Shown: piece by piece, positions 20,217 through 32,156 of the stretch
Layout: the number at the start of each line of letters is the position of its first letter
Numbering within the stretch: position 1 is the stretch's first letter
Assembly (NCBI GenBank): GCA_039707655.1
Contig: CM077665.1
Coordinates: forward strand, 294,008,205 to 294,072,204
Direction: 5' to 3'
Length of the DNA: 64,000 bases
From: Elymus sibiricus
Lineage: Eukaryota; Streptophyta; Magnoliopsida; Poales; Poaceae
Position numbers and translations under genes: made by a program
Notes under the pieces: model-generated
Seen by the model: the letters and a program-made list of their open reading frames with translations, nothing else
What the model was told of the DNA's origin: nothing
Databases searched by the model: none

Positions 20217-21800
20217 TGACGTGGCTTGAGACTGCATCGGTATTTCCCCAAAGAGGAAGGGATGATGCAGCACAACGACGGTAAGTATTTCCCTCAGTTA
20301 TGAAACCAAGGTTATCGAACCAGTAGGAGCATCACCACCACCCAATAAGCAGAGCCTGCATACAAATAACAAATACTTGCAACCCGACGCGAAAGAGAGG
20401 TTGTCAATCTCTCTACGGTAAAAAGATAGATTAGGTAGTGATAGGTAGGAGAGATAGATCTCTCAAGAACACAAAATAAGAAGGGCAAATAAAAAGTGCA
20501 GCAATATATTTTTGTGTTTTTGCTTTAGTAGATCTGAAAACAAAGAAGCAAAAAGATAGATCGGAAAGCAATATGTTGGAAAAGTAGACCCGGGGGCCGT
20601 AAGATTCACTACTGGCTTCTCTCATGAGTATAGCGCACGGTGGGTGAACAAACTACTATTGGGCAATTGATAGAAGATCAAATAATCATGATGATATCCA
20701 AGGCGATGATCATTATATAGGCATCACGTCCAAGATTAGTAGACCGAAACGATTCTGCATCTACAACTATTACCCCACACATCTACCGCTATCCATCATG
20801 CATCTAGTGTATTAAGTTCATGGAAAAATGGAGTAATGCAATAAGAACGATGACATGATGTAGACAAGATCTATTCATGTAGGAATAGACCCCATCTTGT
20901 TATCCTTAATGGCAATGATACATGTGTGCCTTGCTGCCCCTTTTGTCACTGGGAAAGCACACCGCAAGATCGAACCAATCACAAAGCACCTCTTCCCATG
21001 GCAAGAAAAATCGATCTAGTTTGCCTAACTAAACCAAAGATTCGAAGAAGAAATACGAGGCTATAATTAATCATGCATATAAGTGATCAAAGAAGACTCA
21101 GATAATATTCATCGATAGAAACTAATCATGAACTCAAAATTCATCGGATAACAACAAACACACCGCAAAAGTTTAGATCAAATAGATCTCCAAGAGACCA
21201 TTGTATTGAGAATCAAAAGAGAGAGAGAGAGAGAGGAATCCATCTAGCTACTGCCTACGGACCCGTAGGTCTATGGTGGACTACTCACACATCATCGGAG
21301 AGGCACCTATGAAGAAGATGAACCACTCCGTGATGGTGTTTAGATTAGATCTCGAGGTTCTGGAACTTGCGGTGGCTGAAATTGTGTTTCGTCAACTCCC
21401 CTAGGTTTTTCTGAATATTTGGGAATTTATAGGCGTCAGAGGCGGTGGAGGGGGGGCCGTGGAGGGCACAACCCATCAGGGCGCGCCGGGGGCCCCCTGG
21501 CGCGCCCTGGTGGGTTGTGGCCTCCACAACCCACCTCTCTGGCACTTCTTTGGCCCACCGGGTGTCTTCTGGCCCAAAAAAAATCTCCAAAAAGTTTCGT
21601 CGCGATTGGACTCCGTTTGGTCCTGATATTCTGCGAAATAAAAAACAAGCAAAAACAACAACTAGCACTTTGGCACTATGTCAATAGGTTAGTCCCAAAA
21701 AATGATATAAAGTTGCTATAAAATGATTGTAAAACATCCAAGAATGATAATATAGCAGCATGGAACAAGCAAAAATTATAGATACATTGGAGAGGTATCA
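20217..21800 (-). repeat. Tandem element LTR A (3' LTR)
   Basis: 1584 bp. On the plus strand it runs from TGACGTGGCTTGAG to GGTATCA. It contains the GC-rich hairpin (21465-21522: arms CACAACCCATCAGGGCGCGC and GCGCGCCCTGGTGGGTTGTG) and a GA run near 21221-21235. Confidence 0.92.
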
Positions 21801-21838
21801 GCATCCCCAAGCTTAATTCCTACTCGTCCTCGAGTAGG
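21801..21838 (-). other. Polypurine tract and AGGA stem-loop (copy 2)
   Basis: On the minus strand CCTACTCG-AGGA-CGAGTAGG (21819-21838), a perfect 8-bp stem, then AAGCTTGGGGATGC (21801-21814) next to LTR A. Confidence 0.85.
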
Positions 21839-24281
21839 TAAATGATAAAAACAGAATTTTTGATGTGGAATGCTTCCTAACATGTTCATCTCATATTCTT
21901 TTCTTTTGTATAGCATGGACATTTGGACTTGTAGATGATTCAAAGCAATAGTCTAGTTTTAACATAATGACTTCAATACTCAAGCATGCCAACAAGCAAC
22001 CATGTCTTTCAAAATATCAACACTAAAGAAAGTTATCCCTAGCCCATCATGCTCAATCATTGATCCATTCATGAAACACACTCAAATATTAGCTATGCCC
22101 AATGCTCAAGTACGATCATAGTGCCTCCTAGTTGGTGCTTTATAAGAGAAGATGGAGACTCAAAGTAATAATAAAAATTGCATAAAGTAAATAGATAGGC
22201 CCTTCGCAGAGGGAAGTAGGGATTTGTAGAGGTGCCTGAGCTCAAGGTTTAAATTGAGAGAGAGAAATATTTTGGGTGGCATGCCTTTCCTGTCAATGAA
22301 AATGACAAAGTAGCTCACAATACTTTCCATGCTAGATATATCATAGGCGGTTCCCAAACAAAAAATAAAGTTTATTCCTTTTTCCACCAAACTTTCACAT
22401 TCCATGGCGGGCCGTATCCACGGTTGCCTTCCATACCAACACTTTCCAAGGAATTTATTATTTGACAACATAAAGTAAATATTTTTTTTCTTTTTCATTT
22501 CGGGAATGGGCATCCCTATTACCGCCGCACTCTCGTGCAATGACAAGTGAATAAACACTCATCTTGAGAATAACACATCTAGCATGGAAAAATATTGGAC
22601 ACTCCCCACCATTTCATGAGCGGTACGAGCACACAAAAGAGAAAATTATTTGGAAAATTTAGAGATGGTACATACAAATTTGCTTGGAACGGCATGGAAA
22701 TACCGCATATAGGTAGGTATGGTGGACTCATAAGGCAAAACTTGGTTTAAGGTTTTCGATGCACAAGTAGTGTTTCTACTTAGTACAAATGGAGGCTAGC
22801 AAATAGATTGTGAAGCAACCAAACCAAGGAACGAAAATTCACATAAGCGAGCATTGAGCATAACTAACACCGAATAATGCACCATAAGTAGGATGTAATT
22901 TCATTGCATAACTATTGACTTTTGTGCATGCATAGGGAATCACAAACCTTAACACTAATATTCCTACTAACGCATAATTACTCACTAACATGACTCGCAT
23001 ATTACTATCATGATGTTTCAAAACTATTACAAAGAATCAAGTTTAATTTGCCCAATGATCTTCATGAAAGTTTTTATTATATCCTCCTTGGATATCTATC
23101 ACTTTGGGACTAGTTTCATATATTGCCATTGCTTTTTCGACAAGCTCAAACAAATTTAAGTGAAGCACATGAGCATAAAGATTTCATCTCTCAAAAAGGT
23201 ATAAGTGAAGCATGAGAGAATTTCTTCAAAATTTACTAACTCTCAAATTAATCTAAGTGAAGCATGAGAGTATTTCTACAAAAAATTCCAAGCTCACCAT
23301 GCTCAAAAAGATATAAGTGAAGCACTAGAGCAATTCTATAGCTCAAAAAGTTTAAGTGAAGCATAGAGAGCAATTCTAACAAATCATAGCATAATTTTGA
23401 CTCTCCCAAATAGGTGTGTCCAGCAAAGATACAAGTGACAAAATAACAAGCAAAGCAAGCAAAGACTCAAATGATACAAGACGCTCCAAGCAAAACTCAT
23501 GATATGTGACGAATAAAAATATAGCTCCAAGTAAAATACCGATGGTCGTTAGAAGAAAGAGAGGATGCCACTCGGGGGCATCCCCAAGCTTAGTTGCTTG
23601 TTTATCTTTGGATATATCTTGGGGGTGCTGTAGCATCCCCAAGCTTAGGCTCGTTTCACTCCTTATTCCTTCATCCATCGTGATCTCACCCAAAACTTGA
23701 AAACTTCAATCACACAAAACTCAACAAAATCTTCGTGAGATCCGTTAGTATAATAAAGCAAATCACTACTTTAGGTACTGTTGCAAACCCATTCATATTT
23801 TATTATTGCATTATACCTACTATATTTTAACTTTACCATGGCTCATACCCTTCAATATAACCCATAGATTCATCAAAACAAGCACACAATGCAACGAAAA
23901 TAGAATCTGTCTTAAACAGAACAGTCTGGAGTAATCTGTACTCTAACCATACTTCTGTAACTCTAACAATTCTGAACAATTAGGAAAATGTAGAGAATTT
24001 GTATAGAAACACTGTGTGAAAATTTCAGCTCAAGATCACGTTCCAGTAAAAAATGAAAATTCGAACACTGGCGGCAAAGTTTCTGTTTCAGATTCAGCAT
24101 TGTTTCTACTCATCTTATGAATCATCCTAAAGGCTCTACTTGGCACAAACACTAAATAAAACATAAAAACACATTCATAACAAAGGCATAATTGTGTCAA
24201 CACTCAAGAACAGAATGAAAAAGATGAAAATAAATTTATTCATTGGGTTGCCTCCCAACAAGCGCTTTTATTTCAAGCCTT
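21839..24281 (-). other. Non-coding tail of tandem element copy 2
   Basis: No gene seen. Notable parts: CCCTCTGCGAAGGGCCTATC on the minus strand (22194-22213) in a block reaching about 22800 that matches the Athila-like tail; the five-unit stem-loop array (23144-23371); polypurine-core hairpins (about 23561-23591 and 23621-23646); a TCTGT/ACAGA stem-loop (23906-23920); and the post-ORF hairpin (24243-24258). Confidence 0.65.
23144..23371 (-). repeat. Array of five 31-nt stem-loops
   Basis: Units at 23144-23174, 23188-23218, 23240-23270, 23301-23331 and 23341-23371 are each exactly 31 nt. On the plus strand each has a TAAGTGAAGCA core. Arms are GCTCA/TGAGC, CTCTCA/TGAGAG, CTCTCA/TGAGAG, GCTC/GAGC and GCTC/GAGC. 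Intervals between starts are 44, 52, 61 and 40 nt. Confidence 0.85.
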
Positions 24282-25169
24282 TTAGCTAGGCATGATGATT
24301 TCAATGATGCTCACATAAAAAGTAGTAACTGAAATATGCAAGAGAGCATCATGAATCTCATGACAAGCACATTTAAGTCTAACCTACTTCCTATGCATAG
24401 GTATTTTGTGAGCAAATAATTTATGGGAATAAGAATCAACTAGCATAGGAAGGCAAAACAAGCATAACTTCAAAACTTTGAACACATAGAGAGGAAACTT
24501 GATATTATTGCAATTCCTACAAGCATATGTTCCTCCCTCATAATAATTACGTGTAGGATCATAATCAAATTCAACAATATAGCTATCATAAACAATACTC
24601 TCTTTATGATTAACATGCATAAAGTTTTTATCATCTTCCAAAATAGTGGGATTATCATCAACTAAAGTTATGACCTCTCCAAACCCACTTTTATCAAAAA
24701 ATTCATAAGATTGAACACTATCCAAATATGTGGGATTCTTTTTACCTAAAGTTGATGCTCTCCCAAACCCACTTTCGATACTATTGCAAACATTATTATC
24801 AATAACATATTCAACATGAGGCTTAAATAAATTTTCAAGATCATAAGAAGCATTATCACCCCAATCATGATCATTGCAATAAGAAGTGGACATGACAAAA
24901 TTATCATCCCCAAGCTTGTAGTTTTGCATATCATTAACATAATTGACATTAAGAGAATTTATAGTAACATCATTGCAATCATGCTTTTCAATCAAGGAGC
25001 TATCATGAATCACCTTATAAATTTCTTCTTTCAACACTTCATCAAAAATTTCAGATTCATGATTTTCAAACAAAACTTCATAGAGATAATCAAGTGCGCT
25101 CAACTCACTAGCAATTGGTTCATCATAATTTGGCCTTTTGAAAAGATTAGCAAGTGGATGAGGATCCAT
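24282..25169 (-). pseudogene. Unknown ORF of tandem element, copy 2 (one premature stop)
   Basis: The fullest member of this ORF family in the window. ATG at 25169 opens 261 codons to a TAG at 24384-24386; in the sister ORFs this codon is Trp (PMHRKWVRL), so it is a TGG-to-TAG change, and the frame continues to TAA at 24282-24284. The protein starts MDPHPLANLFKRPNYDE, is acidic and Asn/Asp-rich, then has NYYEGGTYACRNCNNIKF, a hydrophobic Leu/Phe segment, SHKLFAHKIPMHRK and a Cys-containing end. I recognise no enzyme, gag or envelope domain. It sits where gag would be in an autonomous element, shortly after the primer site. Function unknown. Confidence 0.7.
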
Positions 25170-25379
25170 ATCAATAGATTTTTAGCAAGCGAAGATGCAA
25201 GAAAATAGAAGGCACATGGCAACACAAGCAAAGATAGTAAACAAGCAAAAAGGCAAACGGAAAAAGAGGGCGAATAAAACGGAAAATTTGTGAAGTGGGG
25301 GAGAGGAAAACGAGAGGCAAATGGCAAATAATGTAATTGCAAGGAGATGAGATTTGTGATTAGGAACCTGGTAGATGAT

Positions 25380-28300
25380 TGTCACGCCCAAGATGCGATC
25401 CTCTCCTTATTTTGGCGCGAGGGCCTCGACAGGGATAGAAGCGCATCTCGTCGTTTCACAAGAATGGATATCATTACATGTACATGTAAAGAAGAGATGA
25501 GTATATGGAATTGGCTTACACTCGCCACAAGCTACATCAATATCACATCAATACAATAACATATCCAAACATCATACAGAAGAGCAGGGTCCGACTACGG
25601 ACGAAAACAAACGATAAAATGACATCCATCCTTGCTATCCCAGGCTGCCGCCTAGAACCCATCCTAGATCGATGAAGAAGAAGAACTCCAAATCAAACAA
25701 GCATCGCGCTCACGTCAAATCATCGCATTACCTGTACCTGCAACTGTTGCTGTAGTAATCTGTGAGCCACAGGGACTCAGCAATCTCATTTCCAAGGGTA
25801 TCAAGACTATTAAAGCTTAATGGGAGAGGTATGGTTAAGTGGTGAGGCTGCAGCAAGCACTAAGCATTTATTTGAGTGGATAACTTACGAGTACAAGAAT
25901 AAAGGGGGATGATTGTCGAATAAGCGGACGTGAACTAGTAAAGATCACTAAGTGATCCTGAACACCTACTTACGGTCAAACATAACCCCACCGTGTTCTC
26001 TCTCGGATCAGAAATTCACGAGAAGAGACAGTCACGGTTACGCACGCGGTTGGTGTATTTTATTTGAGTTTACTTCAAATTTGCTATGATCGGGTGTTAA
26101 ACAAAGTTTCCAAGTTGCCATGTAACCGCGGGTACGGCTTTCCGAAAGATTTAACCCTGTAGGGGTGCTCCAACTCATCCATCACAAACTAACCACATGC
26201 AGCGGGAATAACCTCGACCACGAATCTCGTGATCTTCCTAGGAAATTCCACTGGAAAACCGCAACCTCGAGATAGCCCGAAGTAATATCGGAATTCCTCG
26301 CACAAGACGTTCGAGAAAGGTAAAACAAGTCCAGCAAGACCGCCCGACGTGTCGACAGACCCGATAGGAGCCGCGTATCTCGTTCTCAGGACACGACCGG
26401 ATGGGACTAGCTATGGGGAAAACCAATCCCCGAGTTTCCTTGAGGCGGCCCCGCAGGCAGCCCAGGTTGGACCAACACTCATGAGGAGCACTGGCCCGGG
26501 TTGTTGATTAAAGATCCTCGGGTTAATTACTCCCTATGCAGGTTTATTAGTTATTAGGCAAATGTAGTACCAATGTTGGGCCTTGCCAGACAAGTTTTAT
26601 CCTAAAACGAAAATCAAGGGGGTCCCCATAACAACCCCGAGCATGTTAGGAGCGCTCATTTATGGAACATAACACCGGTTCATAAGTAACTAGGGCGGCA
26701 AGAGTGGAACAAAACACCGAGCAAAAGGCCAAGCCTTCCACCCTTTACCAAGTATATATGTGCATTAAATTAAATAGCAATAATATTGTGATATAACAAA
26801 AGGATATCCATGTTGGCACATGGAAACATTGCACCTGCAACTAGCAACGCTATAAGAAGGGCTGAGCAAGCGGTAACATAGCCAAACAATGTTTGCCGGG
26901 ACGTGGGGGTTAGAGGCTTTTCATGGCAATTTGGGAGGCTTGACATACAAGTGGTAGGTAGCGAGACAGCGATAGAAACGAGACATCTAGCATGGCAATG
27001 ATAGTAATGGTATCCAGGGAAATGATCATCTTGCCTGAGATCCCGCTTGGAAGAAGAACGAATCCATGAAGTAGGCGAACCATGTAGTCGAACGAATCCT
27101 CACACTCCGAACGCTTTCGGAACTCTATTGAGAAGAAGCAATCCGAAAACAACAATCAACACACGATACACCACAACATATTCATGACACGATGCACATG
27201 GAATATGATGCATGATATGCTTGACATGACAAAGCACACAATCAACTCCTACACATTAAGTGAAGCTCAATATGCAACGAGTTGCATATTGACGAAACTC
27301 CACGTTCAAATCATTTGGTTCACTCTCGTTTATGTACATGGCAAGTTTAAATGTTGTTAACATGGCAAGAGGTGAAGCATAAGTAAACTAGACATTTAGT
27401 CATATTAAATGAGGTCGGAATCAACATATAGCATTTCCGAAACGACCCCATATGTTAATTTCGGAATTGGTCCAGATCTGAACTAATATTGTTTAATATT
27501 TTTTAAACAGAGAAATACAATGCACAATGTTATTCTACTAGTCATTCTAGTCGATTTACATATATAGAACGTTAGAAACGGAGCTACGGTCTAAAAGATA
27601 TGACCGTCTCAAGATGAAGATGACATGAATGCAAAATGCATGAAAATGACAACCACAACATTTCAAATCATGAATGAAGCAAGTTATTATGAAACTACAT
27701 GAGATTCTAAGCAAGTCTCATATGCGACATGTTCAAAACGGAGCTACGGTTCGACAAATACAACCAACACAAGTTTTAGTCGAAATCTGCCCAAAACAGC
27801 AAGATAGCATTTTGCACACATGAAAACAACAAGTTACAATATTTTAAAATGCACAAACTAAGCATGGGGCAGTAGCATATAACACACACTTCATTTCATC
27901 TTCACATATCATACTCAAAAGAGTCATGGATCACATGGTAGGAAGCTCACAACATGGCAACAAAATATAGCAGATTAGGACTTAGTGAAAATCACAGTTT
28001 TTAGCATAGCAGTTTTCACGAAGGCATATTGGCAGCAGTAAAACTATATGCTACAGGTCATATTATAGCATGAAAATCTATAGCACGGTAGAGGACATGA
28101 TGCATTACAAATTATTCCATTATGGCAACATCAAATTATGCTCAGATTCATGGCAACCATCAACACAACATGGCATATTGAAGAAAACAGATTCTCAGAC
28201 TTAGTGAAAATTAGGCTAGTCATGAGCAGCAGTTTTTAACAGATTGACATATTGGACAGCAGGTTTAATTATGATGCAAAACATATTCATGCAAACTATT

Positions 28301-30460
28301 GGCACAACATGACAGAGCATAACATGCTTAACAAAAGACTCCATGGTGGCATCACCAAAAGACTCGTAGAACACTAGCAAATCACATGGCAACACAGCAA
28401 CAAAATAACAAATTTCCAGACTTAGAAATATTTTGGACCCTCAAAACAACAGATTTTTATAGCATGTTGGCAACAAGAAAAACAACACCTAAACATGCAT
28501 TTCTATGACAACCAAAAATACCAGGGCCTAGCACACATGTCCAAGGGCATATCTCATGTTCAAAATTATTTCATATGGTGCATGGATTAAAACACACAAA
28601 ATAGACAAAAGGGCATCATGGCAAAATTGACATGCACACAAACTTGCTCCAATGACAAAACTAAATGCACAGTTTAATTCTATGGATTTTTCTACCCCGA
28701 AAACATATATAATATGCCTAGGTTCATGTGGAAAAATATGTCACAATTAATTAGGCAAATTAATGGAATGACCCCTTTTGGCAATTATACATGCAAAATG
28801 AATGCAAATAAAACATCACACATATTTGCCATGCATGAAAATACGATACAAATAATGTGAACATTTATATACATGGTTGGATTAATTCGAATGCATGATT
28901 AAATAAATGTGTGCAATGCAAATTAATGGTATTTATGCAAAAAGATGTAAACAGCAAGTTTAAGCATTTTAAACGGACTTGAAAGTGTGATATTATGAAT
29001 CTACACAAAATTCTACACATTTTACATATAGGGCACGTTTAATTCCGATGCACGGTTAAATGTTTATGAACATTTTAAAATCATGCAGTTTTCTGCAATT
29101 AAAAAAAAACGCCAATGGGCCAAATCTAACACAGGGCCCGAAACAGCCAGTAGGCGCAGGTTAGCTATGATGCACACCGGGCGAGGGATAGGCAGGCGCT
29201 CACCATGGGCCAGAGGCCGGTCAATGAGGAGGCGATGGGCCGACTCGGGCGAAGCTAGGCCCTGGGGAGAGCGGCGGCCCAAGCGAACGCTGGGAGCGAG
29301 CGGGGGGGCTCGACTGGTCGTCGTCCTCTTCCTCACAGGGACGAACGGCGGCGGCAACAAGCATCTACTCCGGCAACGCAGCGACGCGTGAGGCAGGATC
29401 CGGTTGGTCCACCCCGGATCCAAGCGACGGCGGCGTAGATTGGGCACGGGCGGAGGAGGCCGTCGCTGCTCCCTTCCACGGCGGCTCCTGCGGGATGAAC
29501 ATGGGGAGAGAGAGAGCTTAGAGGAGAGAAGAAAGAGGGAAGAGACGAGACGAAGGAGAGGGAAGCGGGTTCGCGGTGCCGGCCTGCGGTGGTCAATGAT
29601 GGCAGCGGCTCGCCGGAGCTCCAGCGACGGGTGGAGCAGGTCGGACGGCGCGGGGCTCTGGATCGGGAGCTCCCTCCCGATCTGGAGCTCGGGAACGAAG
29701 GCGATGGGTGGCGGCGCGGACGCCTCGGGCCCAGATGGGCTCGGGCGGGCCGCGGATGGGCCTGACAGGGCCGGCAGCGGGAGGAGGAAGGTGGGCGCGG
29801 GGGAGCTGACACTTGGCGCGGCGGCGCACGGATTTCAAGGCAGAGGTGGGAGCAGGCTGAAAATGGACGAGGAGGTCTTCTATTTATAGCCAAACTGCTA
29901 GGGTTTGAGGGGTTACACCCGTTTTCGAGCCGTTCGATCTCGATCGGACGACTCGGAAGCGGAGGGGGTTGCTAGGTGGGTTGTCGGGAAATGGAGAGGG
30001 GTTGGGCTGAGATGAGAGGGGAATTTCTGTGGCCCGTGACACAAGGTTTTAAAACACGAAACGTCTATGATATAAACCGATGACGGTGCCGCTACGGTCG
30101 ACCGTTCGGGTATCAAACGACCTCTGATTGCGTCAAAACTTGGCAGGCGGTCTACCTATAATATAACAAGACCGCACACCAACTTTCGACCCAATCCGAG
30201 AATGTTTCAAACGCACTTTGGAAAACAATATTTTGACGATGCCGCAGGTGCGTGCGTGTGTGGTTGGTCTCGCAACGGTCGACGACACGAACGGAGAGAA
30301 CCGGCAGCTACGAACGGATGCAAGTTTTTCGAAAACGAGTGACGATGCTATGCAAGATGATGCGAATGATGCGATGATGAATGCAACAATAAAACGAATC
30401 ACATGACGAGAATGGAAAAGAAAGGGGAATCTTCTGAAGCGTCGGTCCCGGGCTGTTACA
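25380..30460 (-). repeat. Solo LTR of about 5.1 kb
   Basis: 5081 bp, on the minus strand TGTAACAGCCCGGGACC ... GGGCGTGACA, flanked by ATGAT (25375-25379 and 30461-30465). Neither end recurs inside, and no primer site or coding region is present, so it is a single LTR. The size fits the very long LTRs known for Sukkula-type elements of Triticeae, but I assign no family. The middle (about 27180-29060) is AT-rich with loose internal repetition; 29100-29870 is GC-rich. Reading frames in the GC-rich part are not credible genes. Confidence 0.85.
29881..29889 (-). promoter_or_regulatory. TATA box of the 5.1-kb LTR
   Basis: CTATAAATA on the minus strand, 572-580 bp into the LTR, followed downstream by GC-rich sequence. 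This supports the minus orientation. Confidence 0.6.
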
Positions 30461-30514
30461 ATGATGATGGAGTCTCCTCCGCGCCAGAGATTGGCACGTA
30501 GAAGAGACCGCTTC

Positions 30515-30533
30515 CTCCCCGGCAACGGCACCA
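30515..30533 (-). other. Primer binding site, tandem element copy 2
   Basis: On the minus strand TGGTGCCGTTGCCGGGGAG, 10 nt after LTR B. The fourth base is T where E1 and E2 have C. Confidence 0.8.
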
Positions 30534-30543
30534 GAAATTCCTT

Positions 30544-32118
30544 TGATGTGGCTTGAGACTGCGTCGGTATTTCCCCAAAGAGGAAGGGATGATGCAGCAT
30601 AGCGACGGTAAGTATTTCCCTCAGTTATGAAACCAAGGTTATCGAACCAGTGGGAGGATCACCACCACCCAATAAGTAGCACCTACACACAAATAATGAA
30701 TACTTGCAACCCGACGCGAAAGAGAGGTTGTCAATCTCTCTATGGTAAAAAGATAGATTAGGTAGTGATAGGTAGGAGAGATAGATCTCTCAAGAACACA
30801 AAATAAAAAGGGCAAATAAAAAGTGCAGCAATATATTTTGGGGTTTTTGGTTTAGTAGATCAGAAAACAAAGAAGCAAAAAGATAGATCGGAAAGCAATA
30901 TGTTGGAAAAGTAGACCCGGGGGCCGTAGGATTCACTAGTGGCTTCTCTCATGAGTATAGCGCACGGTGGGTGAACACATTACTGTTGGCAATTGATAGA
31001 AGATCAAATAATCATGACTATATCCAAGGCGATGATCATTATATAGGCATCACGTCCAAGATAAGTAGACCGACTCATGCCTGCATCTACTACTATTACT
31101 CCACACATCGACCACTATCCAGCATGCATCTAGTGTATTAAGTTCATGGAATAACGGAGTAATGCAATAAGAACGATGACATGATGTAGACAAGATCTAT
31201 TCATGTAGGAATAGACCCCATCTTGTTATCCTTAATGGCAATGATACATGTGTGCCTTGCTGCCCCTTCTGTCAATGGGAAAGGACACCGCAAGATCGAA
31301 CCCATCACAAAGCACCTCTTCCCATGGCAAGAAAATCGATCTAGTTGTCCTAACTAAACCAAAGATTCGAAGAAGAAATACGAGGCTATAAGTAATCATG
31401 CATATAATAGATCAAAGAAGACTCAAATAATATTCATCGATAGAAACTGATCATGAGCTCAAAATTCATCGGATCCCAACAAACACACCGCAAAAGTTTA
31501 CATCAAATTGATCTCCAAGAGACCATTGTATTGAGAATCAAAAGAGCGAGAGGAAGCCATATAGCTACTGCCTACGGACCCATAGGTCTATGGTGGACTA
31601 CTCATGCGTCATCGGAGAGGCACCTATGAAGAAGATGAACCCCTCCGTGATGGTGTTTAGATTGGATCTCGAGGTTCTGGAACTTGCGGCAGCTGGAATT
31701 GTGTTTTGTCGACTCCCCTAGGGTTTTCTGAATATTTGCGAATTTATAGGCGTCAGAGGCGGTGGAGGGGGGCCCCGTGGAGGGCACAACCCATCAGGGC
31801 GCACCGGGGGCCCCCTGGCACGCCCTAGTGGGTTGTGGCCTCCACAGCCCACCTCTCTGGCACTTCTTTGGCCCAATGGGTGTCTTCTGGTCCAAAAAAA
31901 ATCTCCAAAAAGTTTCGTCGCGATTGGACTCCGTTTGGTACCGATATTCTGCGAAGTAAAAAACAAGCAAAAACAACAACTCGCACTTTGGAACTATGTC
32001 AATAGGTTAGTCCCAAAAAATGATATAAATTTGCTATAAAATGATTGTAAAACATCCAAGAATGATAATATAACAGCATGGAAGAAGCAAAAAATATAGA
32101 TATGTTGGAGACGTATCA
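30544..32118 (-). repeat. Tandem element LTR B (middle, shared)
   Basis: 1575 bp. It begins TGATGTGG on the plus strand (A and C have TGACGTGG) and ends ACGTATCA. It has a primer site on its low-coordinate side and a polypurine tract on its high-coordinate side. The GC-rich hairpin is at about 31783-31840. Confidence 0.92.
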
Positions 32119-32156
32119 GCATCCCCAAGCTTAATTCCTACTCGTCCTCGAGTAGG
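32119..32156 (-). other. Polypurine tract and AGGA stem-loop (copy 1)
   Basis: Same layout as copy 2: stem-loop 32137-32156 with a perfect 8-bp stem, and AAGCTTGGGGATGC at 32119-32132. Confidence 0.85.

Noticed and set aside
23144..23371. CRISPR-like array of 31-nt repeats
   Set aside because: The units vary, spacing is irregular, the host is a plant and the array lies in a retrotransposon tail. It is treated as a stem-loop array instead.
29333..29893. Long GC-rich frames on both strands (186 and 161 codons)
   Set aside because: Both strands are open because the sequence is GC-rich. The products are low-complexity Pro/Ser/Arg or Gly/Arg and lie inside the 5.1-kb LTR.
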